From the NCBI RefSeq assembly GCF_032854445.1, contig NC_088299.1, forward strand, positions 4,625,001 through 4,689,000: a DNA stretch of 64,000 nt. Reading direction: 5' to 3'. The DNA comes from Liolophura sinensis (lineage: Eukaryota > Mollusca > Polyplacophora > Chitonida > Chitonidae). The translations under genes were made by a program, and so were the position numbers. Shown in pieces: positions 49,231 through 61,635 of the stretch (positions are counted from its first letter, which is position 1; the number at the start of each line of letters is the position of its first letter). Below the pieces are notes generated by a model. The model did not search any database, had not been told where the DNA came from, and saw nothing but the letters and a program-made list of their open reading frames with translations.

Positions 49231-50628
49231 AAGTAACTGCCCACATTCATGTAATGCACAAAACTGTATGTTTGACCTAAAATTTGTAACGAACTCTTAG
49301 GCAAGTAATGGTTGTAAAATATGGTTGCAAAAGACTTTTGGTGCTGAAACTTATATTGTCCAGTGGGAAAATGACTCGAAAAACCGAGCCATGGATGAGA
49401 GTTTAAGTCAAGTACAGCTGGATTACGTCATAACAAGAACTTTTTTGAATTAAAATAATAACAGTTGCAATTCTTTTTTTTCTAATTACCCAATTATATA
49501 GAGAATAAGCGTGATAAACAGGAATCATTGGTGAATTAACATTGACATTTATCAAGTGTATGGTGCCGTCCTCAGGGCACTGAACATGAACGCTCGATGG
49601 CCTATCTCGGTGTATCTCCAACGGTTTCATACGACAGAGGGCAGCAAATGCGGAAACTAACTCACGGTATACTCACATTTTCAGGCTATGAATTGTCACA
49701 TAAAGACAGAAAGATCGCATTTTGGCTAGAAACATTCAATATATAGGGCAACACTGTTTTCAAATTCTATAATGTATAACTCTATGCAGGCACGAACAAT
49801 GGATAGTAAATATACGAGGTGAAATTAAATCTTCTATACAGCTCAATTTCTCCGTCCTCTGAGGACGTATGGTTGACTGATTGGGTCAAATCGACAAATG
49901 TGCCTGCTTTATGTACTTTTCACTCACTTATATGGACGAAGTACGCTTCGATCCACACGTGAGTGGGGTAGGGTATGATGTGATGGGTCCCGTGTAGAGA
50001 GATAGAAAAAAAAGCATGCATATTCATCATTTGATCCACTACTGATGAGAAGGATGTAAATGTCAGCAATATCCTGCCTAATTACAGTGAGGAATGTGCT
50101 CATCGTATAAGATATACACGTACATACGCCCGAGTCATTGTGTCATTTGCAAAATAAACAGCCGCCCTTGGAGATGAGAGACACCTAATTACTTGTCGCG
50201 ATGGGTAAACTGGCGTAAGGGGAGGGGGGAGTGTTACACACATGTGATAGCCCCTAGCCTATATTTATTCTTCTCCAAAAAATACTGCATACATCGGGTC
50301 GATGCGGTGCTTCACAAAAGAATCTATCCGAGATGTACTCTGCATGAAAGTCACTATAAGCGCAGAGATTTCAAAAGATGGAAGTACTGTTTTACATGCA
50401 AAATATACAATCATTCCCGCGAATGGATTCACAGCTATCCATGTGTGTATTGTTATATTACAGCTTGTTTATGACTATCTTGTTCATTGTACGCCTGGTC
50501 ATAATTTGTCTGATCTTTACACATTTGTGTGTCTTTTTACTTCCTAGATTTAAAAGATTGGATTGTGTCAGGCTTGCGAGAAGAAAGGGTTATGCTTTGT
50601 GAATCTGTTGGAAATACAAGTTTAAAAC

Positions 50629-50897
50629 GGGGCCTCCGTGGCTCAGTCGGTTAAAGCGCTAGCGCAGCGTAATGACCCAGGAGTCTCTCACCAATGCGGT
50701 CGCTGTGAGTTCAAGTCCAGCTCATGCTGGCTTCCTCTCCGGCCGTACGTGGGAAGGTCTGTCAGCAACCTGCGGATGGTCGTGGGTTTCCCCCGGGCTC
50801 TGCCCGGTTTCCACCCACCATAATGCTGACCGCCGTCGTATAAGTGAAATATTCTTGAGTACGGCGTAAAACACCAATCAAAAAAAATCAAAAAAAT
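50629..50897 (+). repeat. Main SINE, full length, young copy with 12-bp target-site duplication
   Basis: Best preserved copy in the window. It has A box TGGCTCAGTCGG, B box GTGAGTTCAAGTCC, GGCCGTACGTGGGAAGGTCT, CCCCCGGGCTCTGCCCGG, and GAGTACGGCGTAAAACACC, with an AATCAAAAAAAATC tail. CAAGTTTAAAAC lies at 50617-50628 and at 50898-50909. Confidence 0.95.
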
Positions 50898-51879
50898 CAA
50901 GTTTAAAACTGTACATGCGTCTTTGTTTGTGTACGTAAGTATGCAATAGTATACTATGTGTATACCTATCCACCTTGAATGCAAAGTTCTGGGTTCGTCT
51001 GCGTTGAGTGCGAAACCCTGATGTGACATGAATGGTCAAGATATGGTCAGGAAAGTCCGCCTTACATTCCTATACAGGTTTCAGTTTCTATCACGCGTTT
51101 AAACTTCTATCACATAATTCACATAAGTGATTTCTTTGCCCTTCAAGAGAAGATTTAATGTTTAGGTTACCATTCAATGTAGCCTTGTAACCCACTAACG
51201 ACAATATGTTTAATTGCAGTGTGTGTCTCAAAATGAAGGTTTACCTCAGAATCAATGACCAAAAACCATACTAGATTGTACCTTTCCTTCGTCATGGGCG
51301 ATATAGCATTATAGCTACATGTATGAGAGCATATCCAGTTATGCTTATGTAAATAAACAAATTTTAAGTTTATTATTATTAGGAATATAACGGTGGAAGT
51401 CTACGTATATTACAGCGAATGGGTACAAACTTGCAAATAATTACATGTCCGGCATTGTTATTAGCTTGTGCATAAATGCCTAACTAGGTGAACTTCCACA
51501 TTTATCACTTACAAAGTTACATATGTCAAGTTTATAGACGGAATACCAGGTATCCCAATGCGCACCTCGCCAGGCAGGCCCATCCTTGACCAACATCTTA
51601 ACTAAAAGCCATCGCCAAAACCAACAAGAGCTGGATTTGAACCCACAACCTCATGCAGTTAAACTCATAACGTGTTTGTTGTTGCAGGTCATATCTTGGT
51701 TCAATAATTTTATAATAACGATAGACTCATATCTACCATAATCTCATAATCGCATTACACACGTGGGTAGGTATATCATATTAATTAATGCTATTCATCC
51801 AATGCGGGTTTCATTCCCATACCGAGACCATCCTATGCCTTAATTCTTGCCGCGCTAGATTGTGGAATAATGAACGTAC

Positions 51880-51952
51880 CTTGAACAAAGAATGTCCATA
51901 CGAGCAGAGCGCTGAGTGTCCAGCGAACTGCTAGTTGACACCGTACCTCCAT
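51880..51952 (-). pseudogene. First coding exon (signal peptide) of the beta-lactamase-like gene
   Basis: ATG at 51952 opens 24 codons, with a short charged start (MEVRCQ) and a hydrophobic core (WTLSALLVWTFFV) typical of a secretory signal peptide. It ends at a donor G/GTACGT (51880/51879). The phase-1 junction matches the acceptor at 46274, completing a glycine and continuing LLSSGEKNDGN. The implied intron is about 5.6 kb. The exon itself is intact; it is listed as pseudogene only because the following exon is disrupted. The protein would act outside the cell or in the secretory route. Confidence 0.75.
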
Positions 51953-52172
51953 ATTGTGGTTCACCTGAGCTCAAGTACGGTATAATTCCAAGCAGTGCGT
52001 TGACGAAGTTCTTACTCCGTTATCACGGTATCATAACTTTTTAAAGATTTGCTAAACTCCATGCCCTGTGACCGAAAAATGCCGTGTCTCGTCCCAAACA
52101 CCTCTAAGTACTTCCGTGTGTCTGAGCCTGTGCTGTCCTCTATCCCCCCAAACACCCGTCACTTGTTATAAT

Positions 52173-52361
52173 CTAACCCCCAGCTCCTGGCAGTGACGCT
52201 GCGCAGAGTTTAGAAGGGGTGCACGACGAATAAAGAAAGGTGCTAACCTCCGCATCGGGACACAGCTCACCCAGTATGAACCCCGCCACTGTCGTCAGCC
52301 AATTCAGCACAAGCTGCTGTATGACTTCGATCACTGTGAACGCTGAGTTTACTCTCTGCAA
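52173..52361 (-). other. Exon-like open stretch, unrecognised
   Basis: On the minus strand a TTTTTGCAG acceptor-like end (about 52351) is followed by an open stretch reading RVNSAFTVIEVIQQLVLNW and then a donor-like CTGG/GTGAGCT (about 52272). The length of about 80 nt, even hydrophobicity and splice-like ends suggest an exon. I recognise no family, and it lies upstream of the signal-peptide exon at 51952. Confidence 0.2.
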
Positions 52362-52600
52362 AAAGGCTGAACAACTTACTTCAGGACCGCTTGTCCTGAT
52401 CGCTACAACAAAACATAAGCCTGATGTTTTACTTCACTTGTTCAAATGACATTTGCAAAAACATGTCTGTCCTTATGAGCATATTGCGAACTGATGATAT
52501 ATTCCCTTCCCCGATCTGTGTCACTGTTAAGGTCTACTGATTATCACAAAAAAAGGTTTAGACATTTATCTGTGTGTACATACACAAGTGGAATCATGCG

Positions 52601-52795
52601 CTACTTACATACGCATTTGTAGACGTATCGCCCGTCCGTGCACAAAAATATCTTCTCGTGAGTGCATGTTAAACGATTCGGGTCACCTGTAAAATATTGC
52701 TTGTTGTACTTGTATCTTAAGCCTTCGTGGCTTAGGAGAGTCATTGTTGAGGTGGCCTCTGGCTGTAGACAATCCTCGTCAGGGAAATAAAGCAT
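52601..52795 (-). other. Exon-like open stretch with cysteines, unrecognised
   Basis: Minus-strand frame with spaced cysteines, including FTGDPNRLTCTHEKIFLC and DGRYVYKC, ending at a donor-like GTAT/GTAAGT just before an in-frame stop. A TTTTACAG/GTGAC acceptor-like site lies inside it at about 52686. It could be an exon of a small secreted protein or chance. No family recognised. Confidence 0.2.
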
Positions 52796-52979
52796 TAAAA
52801 CTTAACAATTCAGCTCATTGAGATATCAATTCTCCTTATATTGTTTTCTTCTGTATACACCAAAGCCTTATAAATAGAAATTATAATAAAATCCCTATGA
52901 AAATACGTAGCATTTGGCTCGAAATCTTTACGTAGGCGTCTTTGCAGGTGAGGAAGTTTAATTTGTCTGCGCGATCAGT

Positions 52980-53090
52980 TATTTATTGTTATTTATTTGA
53001 TTGTGTTTACGCCATACTCAAGAGTACTTCACTTTCACGACGGCGGCCAGCATTATATGGTGGGAGCAAACAGGGCAGAGGGTCGGCTTA
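52980..53090 (-). repeat. Reversed SINE 3' half
   Basis: TATTTATTTGATTGTGTTTA, CGCCATACTCAAGAGTACTT, ACGACGGCGGCCAGCATTAT and GGTGGGAGCAAACAGGGC. Confidence 0.85.
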
Positions 53091-53331
53091 TGATCGGAGA
53101 AAATGAGACAAACCACGGCATGGGTCATATTTTATGCTCGGGCGAAGGAAACAGGATTCGCCTGGTGTAAACCACCGGCCTTTGGCAATTAACTGTCACA
53201 CTTACACCGATGTGCAGAGATTATATCTGGCACCGAAAGAGTTCAAATGAGCGTAAAAGGACGGCGGCTTCCGTCTTCGTCGTCCTATGGATGATTTGGT
53301 AATCGTTCCTTTCAGGAAGACAGTGTTCATT

Positions 53332-53455
53332 TCATTTATTTATTACTTTGTTTATTTTGTATATTTATTAGGATTTAATGCCATTCTCAAGGATAGTTCA
53401 CTATAGTGACGGCGGTTAAGTCTTACACAGTTGGAGGAAACCAGAGTGCTCAACC
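53332..53455 (-). repeat. Diverged reversed SINE 3' half
   Basis: TTTATTTATTACTTTG, ATTCTCAAGGATAGTTCACT, GTGACGGCGGTTAAG and TTGGAGGAAACCAG follow the order of a reversed SINE, with heavy divergence. Confidence 0.65.
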
Positions 53456-53977
53456 ATAGACCTTTACCGAGTGTAACTGTATGGGGAACCTTTTCACTTT
53501 TGCGCGAGCTCTATGTGTATGTGTGTCAGACGAATGGAATAGTAAGTGATTTCCACGCAGTGAACTTCATGTAAGACCATACTACACTCAAAAAGTTAAT
53601 CTGTTAATTTTAACAGAAAGTCTTTTGTCTGAGTGATGCTACAGAATGTATTCTGTTATTATAACATATATTCTCTCATATTCAACGTACTATCCCTTTA
53701 GTCTAATAGAATCTTTATGTTGAATTAATAGAATATGTGTGTTATATTTAACAGAAAAATCTGCTGCAATAGCAGAATGCATTCTAGCATCACCAAGACA
53801 GCAGACTTTGCTAAAAATAACACATTAATTTTTTGAGTGTACAAGCGCTGTCGACCGCGTGATGTCACAAATGCAACGAGGACAGTGAAGTCATGGGGGT
53901 GGCGGGGGTGGGGGGATCTGTAGGGTTGTATTCGAATGCACGCAGTTGTGTGACTCGAGTGCAGCATTCTCGTGTGA

Positions 53978-54062
53978 GCTGATACGAATGTGTATAAGAG
54001 CTGATGCGAATGTGTATAAGAGCTGATACGAATGTGTATAAGGGCTGATACGAATGTGTACA
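53978..54062. repeat. 22-bp tandem repeat, four copies
   Basis: GCTGATACGAATGTGTATAA repeats at 22-bp spacing from 53978, with single-base differences. Both strands stay open because of the short period. No gene inferred. Confidence 0.93.
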
Positions 54063-56650
54063 AAAAGGTGGTGCTTTATTTTAATCGTTCTTGTTGCACC
54101 CGTTCCAAATAAAATCTCATTCGAAACCTCGCTCTCGTGAGGGATCAACACGAGAACAGCGATTCGAATACGCCCTAGGATTCCCTGTCCAAGATGAGAT
54201 TCTCTAAAACTTTGATAATAGGTTATACCGGTATTATAACTTTGCTCAGTTGATAAACCCCCGTGTCCTGTAACCAGATTCCCTATCCACGGTGAGATTC
54301 TCCAAAACCATGATCGTATACGTACTAGCCATTGAATGCTATAGTCATGCAGGTCATTTAAAGACAAGCCTCTTGACTACTCAGCCACTGGGAAAATGAA
54401 ATTCAACACATGAAACAAACATACAGATAACCATGTACATGATGTATTGGAAAACGACATGCGCAAACGGCCACGTGTGCGTCACCGACCTCTTATTGTC
54501 TTGTGGGACCTAAAAAAGCGAGATCGGGCCAATCCACAATTTCCCTGTACTAGGACGGGGTTGAACCCACGCCACCTTTGTCCTAGCCACAATAAGTCAT
54601 GCGACTTATTAGTACTTATTTAATTCATCCGTCTTAGAACATTCCTTGCGCTTTTCCAACATCATCATTGAAAACTGCTGACTGCTTTTCTTTGTATGAT
54701 ATAATTAAGACGCACAGCATAAAGAAAAACCAGAGCAGCAAGGACAACATGATAACCGGCAAATGGTCTCACTTAACGGGTGAAAAATGGCCTTCTGTCA
54801 ATTTACCTCAGTTACCCCTAGCACTTTAGCTAAAACGGAATTAGGTTAACGGCAATTTCTTTGACGTCACTGACCTAGAATTACTAAAAATACTGTGTTG
54901 TCATCACATTTAACATACAATAATATGAATCCGTCTAATTTTCATGCTGTATATACTTTTTTAGTTCTGTGGTTGTTTGTGTTGAACGTTGTGATAGGAA
55001 TCCCCCTTGCAATTACTGACTTGGAACGCCGGTTTTGACTTAAGGGCTGTTATAGGAATGCCTGTTTTGATGCCTAGACTCACAATCACTCGGCCACGAC
55101 TCCCTCCATAACCCCGTAACGACCATCTGTACAGAGCTTGTCCATTTCTTTCGATCAAACAATGCCATCTGTTTCCACCTTTCGTCGCTCTGTTGAAATG
55201 AATTCACTGCAGAGTATATACACAAGAATAGAGGCAACAACTCTGTTCTTTGGATTAAACAAGTTTATTTTTATTACGTTGAACAAACATCCCAAAGCCA
55301 AGGAGAGCACCATTTCTTATCAAAACATAAATAAATAGGAGATCTTCTCGTTTCTACGTTTCGTCAATTGAGTATGTGTATACCTGGATTGAAAAATTGG
55401 ATACATGTCCTAGCCGTGAACACTGAGTAAGTATTTCATAGGCATGACAGAAACTAATATAGGAAAATAGAACATAATATAACAAAGTAGGAAACAATGA
55501 AATAATTAATGTGTAAAGGAAATGTCATTTTGGCTTATACACGCTACGTTTGGAGATTCCACAAAAAGCAATTCAAAAAGAGCTTTGGGGCAATGAAAAC
55601 ATATGCTATGAAATTATTTCTTGGCTGAAGGGAGATAACTTCTACGCTTCATGTATGCAAAACAAAAAGTGCTTTATCTATACAATGCACGGAATGAGAT
55701 GTTGTATACAAGGGTTAGATAATATTAAATACGCTATACGTAAGATTTTTGTCAAGTTGACCTGCGAAAATTCAATCGAAGTTTTGCTATTAGTTGCCTA
55801 ATTCACAAAATATGAGCCTCATTTTTGCATGTTTTACTGTTTAAAATCGGTAAGTTCTAAAAAAATCTAAAGCGGGCCGCACTATAAGTTTTTCACACTT
55901 TAGAATCATTTTAACACTATACCTTGCAACTCTACACGTCCGGTATTTACGGACTAACTATGGCAATAATTTGAGCTATTGTTGGTAAACACGGAAAATT
56001 GGATTTGATTAGCTAACATCTCCGGCATAGCTTCTTACAAAAACACACTGCCGTATGTTTGGAAAGGTGATGTCTTTGAAAAAAGCATGGAAAAGTGAAA
56101 AGCTGGTTGATCAGTGACTGGAGCTATATATATGCTATGATCAGTGGTAGAGACCTTCGTCTGAAATGATGAACCGGGCTGCCCCACTGCCCCACATGAG
56201 AAGAACTTCTTGCATTAGAGCAAATTTGTAAGAGGGGTTTAAACATAGCCCAGCCTTAAGTCAGCTTCTGACTGGACAAAGTTCTTGTAAATAAACTGGC
56301 ATCAGAATGCATCTCTGCTGTGAAAACTTTTAACTCCTGCTTTAGCACACAATATATCCAAAGATAACTTACAAAATCAATAAAAAAAGTATGACGATTA
56401 CTTTATACAAGCATGCATATACGTTGTTTTGATATTAATCATTAAAAGTATAGCAATCACTTGTCTGGTGTTGCAATGAATGAATGATTGTGGCTTAATG
56501 TTAATCTGGCAATATTGCAGCAATCAGCATGGCTAGCTGATGTAACAAAATTAAAATAAAAAATTATCCACCAAATCATTTTGTCAAGTCTGAGCATGTT
56601 GTAAGAGCAGTGCATCCATATCATTATTTATAAACCCACAGGTATGTAAT
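54063..56650. other. Intergenic stretch
   Basis: No coding family recognised. A SINE-like relic with TTGCAATGAATGAATGATTG and GGCAATATTGCAGCAATCAG lies at about 56470-56535, resembling a third repeat type. Short open frames near 55550-55801 show no family features. Confidence 0.5.
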
Positions 56651-56652
56651 TT

Positions 56653-56918
56653 TGGGCCTGGGTGGCTGAGGCGGTTAGCACGCCAGCGCAACGCAATGAC
56701 CCAGGAGCCTTTCACCAATGCGGTCGCAGTGAGTTCAAGTCCAGCTCATGCTGACTTCCTCTCTGGCCGCACATGGGAAGGTCTGCCAGCAACATGCAGA
56801 TGGTCATGGGTTTCTCTTGGGTTCTACTCAGCTTTCTCCCACCACAATGCTTACCGCGGTAGTGAAAGTGAAATATTCTTGAGTATGGTGTAAAACACTA
56901 ATCAAATAAATAAATCAA
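56653..56918 (+). repeat. Main SINE, full length
   Basis: GGGCCTGGGTGGCTGAGGCG head (A box TGGCTGAGGCGG), GTGAGTTCAAGTCC B box, body with GGGAAGGTCTGCCAGCAAC, and tail AATCAAATAAATAAATC. No clear target-site duplication. Confidence 0.9.
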
Positions 56919-57192
56919 ATCAAAGTATTTATCATCATTGTATGTATCATTTAACTGTAGCTATACTGGCATACACTGAACGGCTTCCTTTCCTGAAGAT
57001 GCACAATCTGTGAAGATACTATGTTTGCTGAATGATTCAAAAACTATTACCTGAACATGATACAACTATTGTATAGTTTTAGTCTTCACTACTAGAAGAA
57101 CCTATGAGCAAGGCTATTCCCTTCTCCAAAAAGAACAAAAGGCTAGAAATATGTTCTATCCCTCTCTATCTGTGATGCAGCCAGAGCATGTT

Positions 57193-57221
57193 GGGGGGTG
57201 GGGTGGGGGGGGGGGGGGTAG
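57193..57221. repeat. Poly-G tract
   Basis: GGGGGGTGGGGT followed by about 14 G. Low complexity. Confidence 0.9.
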
Positions 57222-57346
57222 AGGAATGCTGCAGCTAACTGAACATGTATATTCAAAATTCTGACTCCCAAATTCCCATTTAAAAGCTTCCACGGATGAC
57301 AGATTTCCAAACAATTCTGAGATCAAAGTGTGTTTTGGCCGGCTAT

Positions 57347-57440
57347 TTTATATTCACATATTCCTATTTTATATTCACATATTCCTATGTTATATTCACA
57401 TATTCCTATTTCATATTCGGATATTCCTATTTTATATCTC
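57347..57440. repeat. 21-bp AT-rich tandem repeat, four to five copies
   Basis: Units of TATATTCACATATTCCTAT with substitutions (TCATATTCGG in the fourth). Confidence 0.9.
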
Positions 57441-58258
57441 ACAAATGTTAATGTCATGAACTGTCCCACATGTACCGTGTACAAGGTTAGAGAGTAAAAC
57501 AGCCAGTACAGCCTGAGACATATAATCTTTATGTGTGCACATTATATAGATGTATATCATAAATGTGTGCATATTAATAACATATGTGTGCATGTTACAT
57601 ATATGTATGTGTAAACATACATCTGTCTAAATATTTCATGTACATTGACAGTAATACACTGGCCGCTATGTGACAGAGATTCAAAGAACAGACCAACACT
57701 CATTTCATTCCATGAAAAGAATGAAAGTGAAAAGATAGCTACCATGCCACACAGGCTCAAACAGGAGTGTACTTGTACCTACAAAAATAATGATAGAAAC
57801 ATAGAAAAATACAAAAAAAAAAACCAAAGAGCTACCAAATACGTATTTACCTTGCACCTTGCTGCAGCCATTTTCATTTTGTGATTAATAACTTATTATA
57901 CCTGCCCTTTATACAGAATTATTAACAACAAAATATCACTACTTGACCTGACAATAGGGCAGTTATTTTAATACACTTATTATATTGAGAAAATGGTAAA
58001 AATAATAAATTATATACATGAAATAATAATCATATTTGGCTTCATGTGTTATTAATGGCACTTACATGCACCTTCAATACAGACTGCTAAAAAAAAAAAA
58101 GTTAAAACTTAAAAAGGTAGACAGCCGTAAACCTATAGCGCAGGTGTAAAGTAGGACAAATCACTTGTAACCCGTTCACAATGAAATATTAAAAGCACGT
58201 TTGGCACAGTCTGAGGAAGCTGTTTGTATGGCCATCATTAATAGATCTTCCAAAATGT

Positions 58259-58264
58259 TTTTAT
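58259..58264 (-). terminator. Possible polyadenylation signal of the GFOD gene
   Basis: TTTATT on the plus strand, hence AATAAA on the minus strand, about 660 bases downstream of the stop codon. No closer AATAAA on the minus strand was noticed. It would give a ~0.7-kb 3'UTR. Confidence 0.3.
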
Positions 58265-58921
58265 TGGGATTTCACAAAAGTTCTTTTGTGAAAGAATTTT
58301 TCTCTTAAAATGAATTTCTTTTAAATCCCTATATGTTTAATTAGACAGAATAAAAAATAAAACAGAATTTCCACCAAATAATCCTATTTTTTGTAGCATC
58401 TGGTTATGGCCAACACAATATTTTGTAAGCACTGCCTAGTTTTCCTTGTGTATTAATGGTCATGACATAGTAATATTCTTCCAAGGTTGCTCCACATTCC
58501 TCATATCTAGGCCATGCGTTGAAAAAGATTTTTTTTTTACATCTTAGCTAATGGAAAAGATAGGGATTTCAAGAAAAATACTGTATTTCATCAAAAGTTT
58601 GGCATAGAAAAATGCACTTTCAGAAAGACATAAAAAACATAAAATGCTACTTTTGATGTCAACACGTGAGATTTTCTATGATCTATGAATCTTTGAGATA
58701 AACCTATTAGGTGAATGATTCAATCAGAAGCAAGTAAAATGTGTGACTTGAAAAATGCTAAATTTTGAGTGAAATATAGTAATATTAAGAGAAAAATAAA
58801 ACAAAATCAGAAATTCCATCAATCCCGATAAAAACTTTTAGAGTAGGACCCTATTTTGGTTATCCCACAAACGTATTTTTAATGATGGCCCTACTCATGT
58901 TTAAAGCGATTCATCCCTGAT

Positions 58922-60100
58922 TTAGTGAAGAGAGTAGTTGCTCTTGTGTATTTTGCCTGACATAAAGGGATTAGGATCAGGCTCTTCTGTCATCAACACA
59001 ACTTTCACCCACTCTTTGACTTTAGTGGACTTTCGAATGGCATCAATAACGGTTTGAATGTAGAGAGAATCTTCAAACGTGGCCGCCCTGGATACAGGAC
59101 CAATGCACCACTTCTGACGCTCATCCTCTTGTTCAAATGCTTCTCGCATCGCCTCTATGAGATGAATCATTCCCTTCAAGTAAGGAGTTGGTATTGCATG
59201 ACGAGTCTTCTCGCAGATTCCATATCGTTCCTCCTCTTTAAAATTGATAGGATCGAAATGAATAAGTTCCTCTCGCAAACCGTCGTTTTTCTGTCCATAT
59301 AGATCTGCTCCTTTCGCAATAAGCCGCCCTTTTGTCCCACAAACCAATATTTCGTGAACAAACTGTCCTGGCATGTGCGTATTCAGGGTGATAGTAGCAC
59401 AAGCTCCTTGGTTCAACTCCATTTGAAATGTGCAAAAATCATCACTGGTTATCTCCCTTATACCACTTATCTTTTCTGTCTGTTTGGTGTAGGTTTTCAG
59501 CATCCCATGCACTCTGGTGGCAAACTGTTTGGTTAGAAAGGAGATGATGTCGATGATGTTACTTCCCAGCGTGTTCAAAACTCCACCGCCCATCATCTCA
59601 TCACACGTCCAATCAAATTTATCCTTCATGAGGCTGCCAAAGTGAACTCGCACCTCACAGATGGTCACCTCTCCCAAATACCCATCCTCTATTAGCTGTT
59701 TCATTTTGATTAGTGTGGGAAGAAAACGAAGTCCATGGCACAAAAGGGAGAGAACTTTTGGGTAGTACCGCGCCCCGCTGACCATCCGAAAGGCGTCAAC
59801 TTGGCTGGGACCTGCTGGTGACCCACAGAGAACATGTTTGCCGATTCCGAGGGCTTTGACAGCAATGGGCCACTGAAGGTGAGGAGGACAACTGATGACA
59901 ACTAAATCCACATCCTTGTGCAGTAAAACCTCATCGGCTTTGTTGGTGTGAAAGGGAATACCCAATTGTTTTGAGAGATCCTCTGCCTCAGCTAGTGTTC
60001 TGCCCCACAATGCCACAACGTTGAACCCGCAAGATCGTAGGATTGGCACAAGGCAGCGAATAGTTATGGTATTCCCAAACACGCCAATGCCAGGCAGCAT
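58922..60100 (-). CDS. GFOD2: Glucose-fructose oxidoreductase domain-containing protein, GFOD2-like, complete
   Basis: Member of the Gfo/Idh/MocA oxidoreductase fold, of uncertain enzymatic role in animals. A single uninterrupted coding exon of 392 residues (vertebrate paralogues ~385-390). The start is the ATG at 60100, giving MLPGIGVFG. The frame can be extended upstream only to a TTG at 60118 and meets a stop just before it. The N-terminal Rossmann domain (~1-125) has ALWGRT and DEVLLHKDVDLV. The middle holds FLPTLIKMKQLIEDGYLGE, then CDEMMGGGVLNTLGS, HGMLKTYTKQT and ITSDDFCTFQM. The GRLIAKGADLYGQKN block and VDAIRKS favour GFOD2 over GFOD1. At residues 92-96 it reads CGSPA, where many family members have an E-K(-P) motif. 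A pyrimidine-rich acceptor TTTGCCAG/G at 60133 indicates an upstream non-coding exon. Confidence 0.95.
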   Translation of the reverse strand: MLPGIGVFGNTITIRCLVPILRSCGFNVVALWGRTLAEAEDLSKQLGIPFHTNKADEVLLHKDVDLVVISCPPHLQWPIAVKALGIGKHVLCGSPAGPSQVDAFRMVSGARYYPKVLSLLCHGLRFLPTLIKMKQLIEDGYLGEVTICEVRVHFGSLMKDKFDWTCDEMMGGGVLNTLGSNIIDIISFLTKQFATRVHGMLKTYTKQTEKISGIREITSDDFCTFQMELNQGACATITLNTHMPGQFVHEILVCGTKGRLIAKGADLYGQKNDGLREELIHFDPINFKEEERYGICEKTRHAIPTPYLKGMIHLIEAMREAFEQEDERQKWCIGPVSRAATFEDSLYIQTVIDAIRKSTKVKEWVKVVLMTEEPDPNPFMSGKIHKSNYSLH

Positions 60101-61635
60101 CTTGGTGGATGGTCTCAAACCCTATTACGCATCCTGGCAAAGGCAAAAAAAAACATAAAGTCTTAAGTTTACAAGTAGTCAGAGCTACAGAGACGTTGAG
60201 AGTCCAAAATTTAAGCCCTTGTTCTATTTCTGTTAGCGGAATTATGAAGAAAAATTAAATTCTTAGAAATGTACTGTGGCTTGTTCTATATACTTATCAT
60301 CTGAACACATACATCCCATTGTAAACTGATGCGTATAAAACATTACAGTGCTTACCAGTCAGGTACCAGAACTTCTTGCATTATAGCTCTTAATCGTTAT
60401 TTCATGTGAGATAGGTGCATTTGTATTACACTAGATGACTAATGTCTTTCAAAGATTGAAACTTGATGTATATCAGTAACAATACCAGTACTGCAATAAA
60501 TCTTGTTCTTTAACAAAACTGATTCACAACCCTTGGTCGCTCTACAGGAGTGCTACATATATGAAGTGCTCTAAAGTATTAATAATATTTGAGAAATGTC
60601 AAGCAGACACAGTGTTAGCCTACTCATATAATATACACGTAAGTTCCTTCTTCCTGTTTCTGGCCATATCGGTACCGATATAGAATAAGTAACATTTTAA
60701 TGCGATCGGTCATAGATCGTCAGTTGCAAATCGTGACAATTCATGATATTCAACAACTTAAAAAAAGTTTATTTTTAGTCTGAGTGAGGTGTGGATTGTA
60801 GCATATCTGCTACAACCATTTTAATGATGTGACAACGGATGATTTACGTATGTATTCCTTGCACATTGAATGAAGTCTTAATCACAATGCAATTTGGTCA
60901 TCAAGGTTCACGAGCTAAGCTTAACGAATTTAACAAGCAGAAATTGTGGATACGTAGCTGTTCTTTGTACGCCATAAACTTTGAGACGCAAAATAACAAT
61001 CATTTTTCACGTTTTAAAAAACATGAGGCACATAATTAGCATTCTTTCGGATTATCTTCCCTTTACGCAAAATTAACAGCGGAAATGTAGTCTTTTAACC
61101 ACGAATTCCACATGTTCCCAGCCTGTTTAAATAAGAAGATTGCACTCAAGCCAATGCAAACGGAGATATGCTATCACAACAATTATTTATAACGTATAAA
61201 AAACCTTACAACCATCCACCTCCTTCCAAAATGTTGACTTTCACGTTATCCGCATCTAACAGATGGCGCTGCTGATTGAATTGGTTGTATTAAAAGTCAG
61301 GAAAAGGAATGAATTCGGAAACAAAAATAACCAAAATTCGCCGAGAGCAAATGGATGTGAAACTAGGAACTTGCCTTACCATTCAAGCCACATTATCATT
61401 TTTAAAAATCTGATTTTATTACTTACGAAAGCTAAAAATTATGTCTGATCCTATAGGCCCTCAATGTGACTCTATTATATTCTGTATTGGCACTGAGTGA
61501 TATCGCCATGTCTTTCATTCTCGTCGAAAACTACCTACCTCTCAGCAACAACTGGATATCACCAGAGGTCCGTTACTTTTCAGGAAAAGGACATGGACTT
61601 ATGATATCATCCAAAGCAAATTTGGTAAAGGCCAC

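Larger units (their letters stand above)
46275..51879 (-). other. Inferred 5.6-kb intron of the beta-lactamase-like gene
   Basis: GT-AG ends in agreeing phase. Contents: poly-C/poly-A tract near 46533-46557, a six-unit ~96-bp tandem repeat, a reversed copy of the second SINE family, a forward main SINE at 50629, and a B-box-like AGCTGGATTTGAACCCAC relic at about 51627. Otherwise I see nothing recognisable, including no additional exon. Confidence 0.6.

Noticed and set aside
50638-50823. ~61-codon frames beginning [15 protein letters not shown], also at 20753, 35139 and reversed at 39991
   Set aside because: They lie inside copies of the main SINE and repeat with it. The shared protein-like text reflects recent common origin of the repeat.
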